The notes beneath the pieces were generated by a model. It was not told where the DNA came from, ran no database searches, and was given only the letters and a program-made list of their open reading frames with translations. This document shows positions 1 to 6,131 of a DNA stretch of 10,952 nucleotides, in pieces. The DNA comes from a bacterium (GTDB lineage Bacteria > Pseudomonadota > Alphaproteobacteria > Rhizobiales > Xanthobacteraceae): assembly GCA_029946075.1 (NCBI GenBank), contig JAQSDT010000774.1, forward strand, positions 1-10,952. Direction: 5' to 3'. Position 1 is the stretch's first letter. Each line of letters opens with the position of its first letter. The translations under genes were made by a program, and so were the position numbers.

Positions 1-65
1 GAAGCGAAGCAATCCATGCTGCGGCTCGGGGATGGATGGATTGCTTCGCTTCGCTCGCATTGACG
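1..65. repeat. Palindromic intergenic repeat, cut by the left window edge
   Basis: Bases 1-17 and 36-52 are perfect reverse complements (17 bp) around an 18-base loop. Past the right arm the sequence continues with GCTCGCATTGACG, and the matching left part would lie outside the window, so the element is probably incomplete here. From memory, repeats with the core GAAGCGAAGCAATCCAT are very common between genes in Bradyrhizobium. No transposase is present, so it is a non-autonomous REP-like element. It ends about 75 bases before the SDR start codon. The arms are certain; the family assignment is from memory. Confidence 0.75.
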
Positions 66-140
66 GCTTGAGGGTTTTCTGCTTCCTCCGGCGTTCGCCA
101 AGGCGCTAGACTGCGTCTACAACCACCAGGGAAAGACAAA

Positions 141-911
141 ATGGATTTGGGTTTGAAGGGAAGAAACGCGGTCGTGCTCGGCGGCACGCGCGGCATCGGG
201 CGCGCGATTGCCGACACGCTGGCAAAGGAAGGCGCCGGTGTCGCCGTGTGCGCCCGCAACGCCGATCAGGTGGCGGGCACCGTGACCGAGTTGAAAGCGC
301 TGGGCATCAAGGCCACCGGGGCTGCGGTCGACATCACCGACGGCGCGGCGCTGAAATCCTGGATCGCGGCGGCGGCGCAGGAACTGGGCAGCGTCGACAT
401 GCTGTTTTCCAATGCAGGCGCGATGGCGCAAGGCGGCGACGCCGCATCGTGGGAACAGAACTTTCGACTCGACGTGCTCGGCGCCGTCAACGCATTCGAG
501 GCCGCGCGGCCGTTCCTCGAAGCCAGCGGCGAGAAGAGCGGCGATGCCGCCTGCGTCATTATCTCCTCAATCTCCGCGGCGCAGGCCGACACTGCCAGCT
601 CCTACGGTCCGATCAAGGCAGCGCTGATCCACATGGCCAAGGGACTGGCGCGGCAGTACGCGGGCAAAAAGATCCGCGTCAACGTGGTGTCGCCGGGCAC
701 GGTCTATTTCAAGGGCGGCATCTGGAACATGGTCGAGCAGAATATGCCGAAGCGCTATCAGGACGCGCTCGCACGGAACCCGACCGGCCGCATGGCGACC
801 CCGCAGGAGATCGCCAATGCCGCAGTGTTCCTGGCGAGCCCGGCGTCGTCGTTCACCACGGGATCGAACCTCGTGGTCGACGGCGCCATTTCGAACCGGG
901 TGAATTTCTAA
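141..911 (+). CDS. Short-chain dehydrogenase/reductase (classical SDR family)
   Basis: This 256-residue protein is a full-length classical SDR, expected to be a cytoplasmic NAD(P)-dependent oxidoreductase. Visible motifs are the Rossmann glycine motif GGTRGIG (residues 14-20, with Gly in place of the usual first Thr), the NAG motif (91-93), the catalytic Ser at about 142, and YGPIK giving Tyr155 and Lys159. The late segment SPGTV (184-188) and the C-terminal TTGSNLVVDGA (239-249) are also typical. The ATG at 141 follows AGGGA with an 8-base spacing. The substrate cannot be read from the sequence; FabG-like or sugar/steroid-type reductases are all possible. No functional partner sits beside it: the next gene is convergent, and palindromic repeats lie on both sides. 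Confidence 0.93.
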   Translation: MDLGLKGRNAVVLGGTRGIGRAIADTLAKEGAGVAVCARNADQVAGTVTELKALGIKATGAAVDITDGAALKSWIAAAAQELGSVDMLFSNAGAMAQGGDAASWEQNFRLDVLGAVNAFEAARPFLEASGEKSGDAACVIISSISAAQADTASSYGPIKAALIHMAKGLARQYAGKKIRVNVVSPGTVYFKGGIWNMVEQNMPKRYQDALARNPTGRMATPQEIANAAVFLASPASSFTTGSNLVVDGAISNRVNF

Positions 912-932
912 CCTTCGGTTACATACGCTGTC

Positions 933-1020
933 GTCATCGCCGGGCTTGTCTCGGCCATCCACGTTCTCTGGGTACACGCATTAAGGACGTCATGCCCGGG
1001 ACAAGCCCGGGCATGACGTC
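933..1020. repeat. Palindromic intergenic repeat between convergent genes
   Basis: Bases 986-1000 and 1006-1020 form a perfect 15-bp stem with loop ACAAG. A second, weaker hairpin lies at 939-955 (GCCGGG / CTCGGC). The two halves are also related as a larger inverted repeat: 933-958 against 992-1017 match at 22 of 26 positions. The element fills most of the 114-base gap between the SDR stop and the convergent GlcG-like stop. It may act as a bidirectional transcription block, but neither strand shows a T-run after the stem, so it is not a textbook terminator. The PGTSPGMT-type translation of this sequence is, from memory, frequent in Bradyrhizobium intergenic repeats. Confidence 0.75.
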
Positions 1021-1025
1021 AATTA

Positions 1026-1574
1026 CTACTTCACCGATTCCGCACCCGCCTTGCAGGCAACGGCGTCCTGGTCGCCGGTCGCGCCGCTGCAGCCGACGGC
1101 GCCGATGATCTTGCCGCCTTCGATCAGCGGGATGCCGCCGGGCGATGCAGTCGGCGGCGGCGAGTCCAGCGTGGCGATGTAATTGCCGGTCGGCGCTTGC
1201 ATCGCGGTGCTGAATATCTGCGTCGGGCGCCGCAGGCGTGCCGCCGTCCGCGCCTTGTTCTGCGAAATCGTGATCGACCCCAGTTGCGTGTTGTCCATCT
1301 TGTAGAAGTAAACCAGTTCGCCATGGGGATCGACGACGGAAATGGCGAGCTTCCAATTGCGCGGAGATTTCGTCGCCTCGGCCACGATCGCCTTCACGAC
1401 TTCGGCGGCGCGTTCGGCGGTGATCGTGTTGCCGTAAGCGATATCGAACGGCATCTGGTCGGGCACCGCGGCCGGGGCTGCAGGTGCCGGGGCTGCGGCG
1501 GGGGCCTGGGCATAGGTCTGGCCGCCGATGGTAACGGCTGCGCAAGTTGCGAGAGCAAACAGAACAGGACGCAT
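1026..1574 (-). CDS. Secreted GlcG/HbpS-family (DUF336) heme-binding-like protein
   Basis: The protein has 182 residues. Residues 1-24 form a signal peptide (hydrophobic core LFALATCAAVTIGG, cleavage after AQA), so the mature protein should be periplasmic. An Ala/Pro linker follows (25-39), then a GlcG/HbpS domain from about 45 to the end. Family signals are KLAISVVDPHGELVYF (75-90) and the Gly-rich GGIPL...IIGAVGCSGATG (146-167), ending in a D-AVACKAG helix. Cys162 and Cys174 could pair. The family includes heme-binding HbpS and the GlcG protein of glycolate operons, but the role here is unproven. The start is fixed by GGAGGA placed 5 bases before the ATG; an upstream open frame to about 1742 lacks such support and would hide the signal peptide. 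Confidence 0.85.
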   Translation of the reverse strand: MRPVLFALATCAAVTIGGQTYAQAPAAAPAPAAPAAVPDQMPFDIAYGNTITAERAAEVVKAIVAEATKSPRNWKLAISVVDPHGELVYFYKMDNTQLGSITISQNKARTAARLRRPTQIFSTAMQAPTGNYIATLDSPPPTASPGGIPLIEGGKIIGAVGCSGATGDQDAVACKAGAESVK

Positions 1575-1642
1575 GGATTCCTCCGAAGGATTTTGATTGT
1601 GTTTTGGCCGAGATGGTCTTCGGCTGGCGGACACTAGGGATT

Positions 1643-1659
1643 TTTCCGGTGGCCGGAAA
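1643..1659. promoter_or_regulatory. Short inverted repeat upstream of the GlcG-like gene
   Basis: TTTCCGG and CCGGAAA (7 bp each) flank a 3-base centre about 70 bases upstream of the ATG at 1574. The size and position would suit an operator or a small hairpin in the leader. No -35/-10 pair around it is convincing. A second tiny inverted repeat, CGTAA-CC-TTACG, lies at 1782-1793. Otherwise the 1575-1860 gap shows no gene. Confidence 0.25.
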
Positions 1660-1860
1660 CTCAATTTAAGGGGGTATTTGGCCAGCGAGGCTACCCCGCA
1701 TGCCCGGCTGGCTGGCATTGTGCAGCGCGTTTCGTCCCGCACGGCGCTGCATAACCGATAAATTTGAAGGGACCGCGCTAACGTAACCTTACGACATCAA
1801 GTGCAATCCTGATGCTTGCGTTTCTGCGGCCTGGGCGAGGCCGAAAGACGGATTGCGATC

Positions 1861-2127
1861 ATGACGGTTGATGCAAAGACCAAGGTGCAGCGCGAGCCGC
1901 GCCGCCAGCTCAACAAACGCCCGACCTGGATGACCGTCGACGACGGCGCAACCAGGATCGATTGCTTTTTGCTGGACGTCGCACCCGGTGGCGCCCGGAT
2001 CATGACCGAAGCCGCGATCGACGTGCGCGACAATTTCGAACTGGCGCTGGTACCGGAGCACGCAAGGCGTCAATCATGCGAAGTGGTTTGGCGCAGAGGC
2101 CAGACCTACGGCGTGAAATTTACCTAG
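1861..2127 (+). CDS. Single-domain PilZ-like protein
   Basis: This small cytoplasmic protein (88 residues) resembles PilZ domains, which bind cyclic di-GMP. The N-terminal Arg-rich patch QREPRRQLNKR contains R11-x3-R15, and LLDVAPGGARI (37-47) sits where the family has D/N-x-S-x-x-G. Here it reads D39-x-A41-x-x-G44, so the Ser is replaced by Ala. The C-terminal strand pattern CEVVWRRGQTYGVKF (73-87) is typical of short rhizobial PilZ proteins. No other domain is attached, so it may be a c-di-GMP adaptor or a non-binding relative. The ATG at 1861 is preferred over a TTG at 1816 because family similarity begins only at the Arg patch; GGA is 8 bases upstream. Binding is uncertain given the Ala substitution. 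Confidence 0.75.
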   Translation: MTVDAKTKVQREPRRQLNKRPTWMTVDDGATRIDCFLLDVAPGGARIMTEAAIDVRDNFELALVPEHARRQSCEVVWRRGQTYGVKFT

Positions 2128-2152
2128 ATCATGATGCGATCGCATCGTGATC
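2127..2152. repeat. Near-perfect 26-base palindrome at the end of the PilZ gene
   Basis: Arms 2127-2139 and 2140-2152 are reverse complements with a single mismatch (a G-T wobble in RNA). It starts on the last base of the PilZ stop codon. It lacks a T-run, so termination is only possible. The GATCATGATGCG core resembles a motif I recall from rhizobial intergenic DNA. The rest of 2153-2334 shows no gene and no promoter that I can defend. Confidence 0.55.
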
Positions 2153-2334
2153 CCTGTCTCGTTTGGAGCTTGATCTGTTCGGAGGACCGGGCGCGCGGCG
2201 AAGATTACCGAAGTTTCACAAGCGCATACCTGACTAGCGGAATTTTTCTACTTCTCCGTTCGAACCGATTTCGATTTCGCGCCGTCGAAATTTCCGTGCG
2301 GGCCATTCCGGCTTCGCAGGGAATGGAGACCACA

Positions 2335-2613
2335 ATGTCAACCAAACTGACGATGGCGGCCTTGTCCGCTTTCATTGCGATGGGCGCCATGGCCGCACCC
2401 GCTTCTGCCTTCTCCCCGTATTGCGATCAGGCCGTGTCGAAGCAGGCGTGCGGAAGCCACATGCAATATGTCGAATCGCTGCGCACGCGCGGCAACTTCT
2501 CGCCGACCTACATGCGCAACACCGATCCCCGCGAAAATCAGGCGATGCGTGACGCAGGTGGTGGCGGAGGCGGCGGAGGCGGTGGTGGTGGCGGCGGCGG
2601 CGGCGGCCGTTAA
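2335..2613 (+). CDS. Small secreted protein with a 17-glycine C-terminal tail
   Basis: The 92-residue product begins with a clear Sec signal peptide (STKLTMAALSAFIAMGAMAA, cleavage after ASA at residue 25). The mature part has a short conserved-looking region with Cys30 and Cys39, which may form a disulfide, and the segment NFSPTYMRNTDPRE. It ends with 17 Gly in a row (75-91) and a final Arg. Codons in the glycine run are mixed GGC, GGT and GGA, so it is not a simple trinucleotide expansion. The start at 2335 is chosen because GGAG lies 6 bases upstream; an ATG at 2323 and the longer frame from 2131 have no suitable site. I do not recognise a functional family. The tail may be disordered or surface-interacting, and the length of the run could vary between strains. 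Confidence 0.75.
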   Translation: MSTKLTMAALSAFIAMGAMAAPASAFSPYCDQAVSKQACGSHMQYVESLRTRGNFSPTYMRNTDPRENQAMRDAGGGGGGGGGGGGGGGGGR

Positions 2614-2644
2614 GCTCCCCTGACGGCAGGAATCGAGGATGACG

Positions 2645-2664
2645 CCGCCGGTCCAAACCGGCGG
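2645..2664. terminator. Hairpin between the Gly-tail gene and dnaE2 (possible bidirectional terminator)
   Basis: CCGCCGGT and ACCGGCGG form a perfect 8-bp GC-rich stem with loop CCAA. Outer arms GAGGAT (2635-2640) and ATCCTC (2675-2680) could extend it. It sits in the 65-base gap between two convergent genes, which is where a shared terminator is expected. No clear T-run follows on either strand. Confidence 0.5.
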
Positions 2665-2678
2665 TGTCTCCCGAATCC

Positions 2679-5600
2679 TCAATGAAAATCCCGTGACGGC
2701 GGCAGGATACGGACGTCTCGCGGATGGCGGATTTTTTGCGCCGGGTTATCCGGGTGCTCACGGCGATCGTCGTTGAGCGGCTCGACCAGCGCCGGGCCTG
2801 CGGGCACCGGGTGTTTGCGGCTGAGTGAATCATTGGCGAGGCCGATCAGATCGTGTGAGCGATCGAACATCCGCTGCGCCACCAGATGCGTCACCCCTTC
2901 GGGGCTGCTCTGGATGTAACCCTCCACGAGGATGAGCCGCGCGCCCATCACTTCCTTGCGATACTGCTCCATCACCTTCGGCCACACCACGATATTGGCA
3001 ATGCCGGTTTCGTCCTCCAGCGTCATGAAGACGACGCCCTTGGCGCTGCCCGGCCGCTGCCGCACCAGCACCACCCCGGCGCAGCTGACGCGGCGCCGGT
3101 CGTTGTTATGATTGACGTGCTTGCAGACGACGACGCGCTCCTTCGTGAATTTTTCCCGCAAGAATTCCATCGGATGCCCCTTCAGCGACAGCCGAATTGT
3201 CTGATAATCGGCGACCACCTGTTCCGGCAGCGGCATCAGCGGCAGCGGCTTGGCGTTTTCGTCGGGCTGCTCGCGCGCTGCCGCGGCCTCGAACAGCGGC
3301 AACGGCACATCGTCGGGCAGCCGCCGTACCGCCCACAGCGCCGCACGCCGATCGAGCCCGATCGAGCGGAACGCGTCGGCATCCGCCAGCAGGATCAGCA
3401 CGCGTTTCGGCAAGGCGGTGTCGCGGGCGAAGTCTTCGAGCGATGTGAAGGGACGGCGCGTGCGGGCTGCGACGATGCGCTCGGCCCAGTCTTCTTTTTT
3501 CTCCGCATTGTCATTCCGGGATGGTCCGTTAGGACCAGACCCGGAATCTCGAGATTCCGGGTTCGATGCTCTCGCATCGCCCCGGAATGACGGCTGAATA
3601 TGCTTCAACCGCTCCTCATCCTCATCCACCCAGCTAAATCCATCGATCTGGCGAAAGCCGAGCCGCACCGCGCAATATTTCCCGCGTCCCTCCTCCAGCG
3701 TGTTCTGCGCAAAACTGTGGGACACATCGACCTCGCGCACCTCGACGCCGTTGGTGCGGGCATCGCCGACGATCTGCGCCGGCGCGTAAAAGCCCATCGG
3801 CTGCGAATTGAGCAGGCCGCAGCAGAACGCGTCGGGGTGATAATGCTTCAACCATGACGAGATATAGACGAGCTGGGCGAAGCTGGCGGCATGGCTTTCC
3901 GGAAAACCGTAAGAGCCAAAACCCTTGATCTGCTCGAAACAGTTTTTGGCGAATTCCGGAGCGTAGCCGCGCGCGATCATGTTGCCGATCATCTTGTCTT
4001 CGAACTTGCCGATGGTACCGACATTGCGAAAGGTCGCCATCGAACGGCGCAGGCCGTTGGCTTCCTCGGACGTGAATTTCGCCGCCTCGATCGCGATCCG
4101 CATCGCCTGTTCCTGGAACAGCGGCACGCCGAGCGTCTTGTGCAGGACCTTGTAAAGCTCATCGGCTTCGCCGTACTCCGGCGAAGGCGACGGATAGCTT
4201 TCTTTCTCGACGCCGTTTCGCCGCCGCAGATAGGGATGCACCATGTCGCCCTGGATCGGGCCGGGACGCACGATCGCGACTTCAATGACGAGATCGTAAA
4301 AGGTGCGCGGCTTCAGCCGCGGCAGCATGTTCATCTGGGCGCGGCTTTCCACCTGGAACACACCGAGCGATTCACCGCGGCACAGCATGTCGTAGACGTT
4401 GGGATCGTCCTGCTCGACCGTGGCGAGTTCGTATCGCTTGCTCTTGTGGGCGTCGATCAGATCAAAACATTTGCGAATGCAGGTCAGCATACCCAGCGCC
4501 AGCACATCGACCTTCATCATGCCGAGCGCGTCGACGTCGTCCTTGTCCCATTCGACGAAGGTGCGGTCATCCATCGCCGCATTGCCGATCGGCACATAGG
4601 TGTCGAGCCGGTCCTGTGTCAGCACATAGCCGCCGACATGCTGCGAGAGGTGGCGGGGGAATTCGATCAGTTCGGTGGCGAGTTCGACCGCTAAACCGAC
4701 CATGGCGTTCGCAGGATCGAGCCCGGCCTGGCGGACCTGCATCTCGTTGAGGCCCCTGCCCCAGCTTCCCCACACGGTATCGGCGAGCGCAGCCGTGACG
4801 TCCTCGGTCAGCCCCAGCGCCTTGCCGACGTCGCGGATCGCGCTGCGCGGACGATAATGGATGACGGTGGCGATGATGGCGGCACGGTGGCGACCGTAGC
4901 GGCGATAGACATATTGCATCACCTCCTCGCGCCGCGAATGCTCGAAATCGACGTCGATATCGGGCGGCTCCAGTCGCTCCCTGGAGATGAATCGCTCGAA
5001 CAGCAGATCGACCTTGGTCGGATCGACCGAGGTGATGCCGAGTACGTAGCAGACCGCGGAGTTGGCCGCAGAGCCGCGGCCCTGGCACAGGATGTTCTGG
5101 CTGCGGGCGTAACGGACAATGTCGTGCACGGTGAGGAAGTAATGCGCATATTTGAGCTCGGCGATCAGCGCGAGTTCTTTCCTCAGGGTGCCACGAAGCG
5201 TGCTGCTGATCTCGCCGCCGAAATATTTGTCGACGCCGGCCCAGGTCAGGTCTTCCAGATGCTGCTGCGCGGTCTTGCCCGGCGGTACCGGCTCGTCGGG
5301 ATACTGGTATTTGAGCTGATCGAGTGAAAAAGAAATGCGGGAGGCAAAACGCATGGTCTCGGCGACGGCCTGCGGGATGTCGCGAAACAACCGCGCCATT
5401 TCGTGCGCCGGCTTGAGATAGCGCTCCGCATTGGCTTGCAGGCGTTTGCCAACGGCGTCGATGGTGGTCTTTTCGCGAATGCATGTCAGTACGTCCTGCA
5501 GCGGACGGCGGGCGGGATGGTGGTACAGCACCTCATTGGTTGCGAGCAGCGGAACCTTTGCTGCGATCCCCAGACGATGCAGTCGCGTCAGCCGGCGCTT

Positions 5601-6131
5601 GTCGTCGCCGCGGTAAAGCAGGCTCGCCGCGAGCCAGACGCCATCGGCCCGGCTTTGCTTCAGGCGCTCCAGGATTTTCTGTGCCTTCGCCGCATCGAAG
5701 CGATGCGGCAGTGACAGGATCAGAAGCTGGCCCTCGGCGAATTCGAGGAGGTCGTCGAATGTGAGGTGACACTCGCCCTTCTCGATCCGGACGACGCCGT
5801 CGCCGCGCTTGCCGCGGGTAAGCAACTGGCACAGCCGGCCATAGGCGGCGCGGTCGCGCGGATAGACGAGAATGTCTGATGTACCGTCGATGAAGACGAG
5901 GCGCGTGCCGATCAAGAGCCTTGGCTTGTGGGTAGTTTCCGGATTTTCAAGTTCCTTCCAGGCCCGCACGACACCTGCCAGCGTGTTGTGATCGGCGATA
6001 CCGATGACGGGAATGCGCAAGTCGCTGGCCTGACGGACATAGGCCCGCGGATCGGAGCCGCCGCGCAGGAACGAGAAATTGGTGGTGATGCCGATCTCGG
6101 CATAGCCTGGGATGTTCGCCGGGCCGTTCAT
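2679..6131 (-). CDS. dnaE2: Error-prone DNA polymerase DnaE2 (alpha subunit paralogue)
   Basis: DnaE2 is the polymerase of the SOS-induced ImuA-ImuB-DnaE2 mutasome and extends DNA past lesions. The 1150-residue protein shows an N-terminal PHP domain (from about residue 10; DHNTLAGVVRAW at 47-58), the palm motif PPDIDVDFE with catalytic Asp393 and Asp395, the third Asp542 in KVDVLALG, QGRGSAANSA (350-359), GFGSYGFPESHAASFA (737-752), a helix-hairpin-helix region near 895-930, and an OB fold near 1019-1051. The tail ends in HPRDVRILPPSRDFH. The tau-binding C-terminus of replicative DnaE is absent, as usual for DnaE2. The start is set at 6131 because its ATG overlaps the imuB TGA (ATGA); an ATG at 6155 would add 8 residues but has no ribosome-binding site. 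Residues 847-874 are encoded by a palindromic repeat, in frame, just before the helix-hairpin-helix region. All catalytic motifs are intact. Confidence 0.95.
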   Translation of the reverse strand: MNGPANIPGYAEIGITTNFSFLRGGSDPRAYVRQASDLRIPVIGIADHNTLAGVVRAWKELENPETTHKPRLLIGTRLVFIDGTSDILVYPRDRAAYGRLCQLLTRGKRGDGVVRIEKGECHLTFDDLLEFAEGQLLILSLPHRFDAAKAQKILERLKQSRADGVWLAASLLYRGDDKRRLTRLHRLGIAAKVPLLATNEVLYHHPARRPLQDVLTCIREKTTIDAVGKRLQANAERYLKPAHEMARLFRDIPQAVAETMRFASRISFSLDQLKYQYPDEPVPPGKTAQQHLEDLTWAGVDKYFGGEISSTLRGTLRKELALIAELKYAHYFLTVHDIVRYARSQNILCQGRGSAANSAVCYVLGITSVDPTKVDLLFERFISRERLEPPDIDVDFEHSRREEVMQYVYRRYGRHRAAIIATVIHYRPRSAIRDVGKALGLTEDVTAALADTVWGSWGRGLNEMQVRQAGLDPANAMVGLAVELATELIEFPRHLSQHVGGYVLTQDRLDTYVPIGNAAMDDRTFVEWDKDDVDALGMMKVDVLALGMLTCIRKCFDLIDAHKSKRYELATVEQDDPNVYDMLCRGESLGVFQVESRAQMNMLPRLKPRTFYDLVIEVAIVRPGPIQGDMVHPYLRRRNGVEKESYPSPSPEYGEADELYKVLHKTLGVPLFQEQAMRIAIEAAKFTSEEANGLRRSMATFRNVGTIGKFEDKMIGNMIARGYAPEFAKNCFEQIKGFGSYGFPESHAASFAQLVYISSWLKHYHPDAFCCGLLNSQPMGFYAPAQIVGDARTNGVEVREVDVSHSFAQNTLEEGRGKYCAVRLGFRQIDGFSWVDEDEERLKHIQPSFRGDARASNPESRDSGSGPNGPSRNDNAEKKEDWAERIVAARTRRPFTSLEDFARDTALPKRVLILLADADAFRSIGLDRRAALWAVRRLPDDVPLPLFEAAAAREQPDENAKPLPLMPLPEQVVADYQTIRLSLKGHPMEFLREKFTKERVVVCKHVNHNNDRRRVSCAGVVLVRQRPGSAKGVVFMTLEDETGIANIVVWPKVMEQYRKEVMGARLILVEGYIQSSPEGVTHLVAQRMFDRSHDLIGLANDSLSRKHPVPAGPALVEPLNDDRREHPDNPAQKIRHPRDVRILPPSRDFH
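3510..3591. repeat. Palindromic repeat element inserted in frame inside dnaE2
   Basis: Outer arms GTCATTCCGGG (3510-3520) and CCCGGAATGAC (3581-3591) are perfect complements. Inside are three further hairpins: 3522-3537 (TGGTCC / GGACCA), a perfect 24-base palindrome at 3539-3562, and 3564-3579 (CGATGC / GCATCG). As a single strand it can fold into a cloverleaf, or alternatively into two hairpins closed by ATTCCGGG / CCCGGAAT. From memory, the CATTCCGGG...CCCGGAATCTCGAG core is a highly repeated Bradyrhizobium sequence that is normally intergenic. Here it is translated, without a stop, as the DnaE2 segment SFRGDARASNPESRDSGSG plus about 9 more residues. Confidence 0.85.

Noticed and set aside
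2239..2260. EcfG-type general stress promoter (GGAAT...CGTT) before the Gly-tail gene
   Set aside because: The spacer is 13 bases instead of 16-17 and the first box is GGAAT rather than GGAAC.
3510..3591. tRNA gene because of the cloverleaf-like fold
   Set aside because: There is no CCA end, T-loop sequence or anticodon arm of normal size. The stems are those of an intergenic palindromic repeat and the region is translated within dnaE2.
3891..4694. 267-codon + strand frame inside dnaE2
   Set aside because: It lies opposite the conserved DnaE2 palm and finger motifs, and its composition is that of an antisense shadow.
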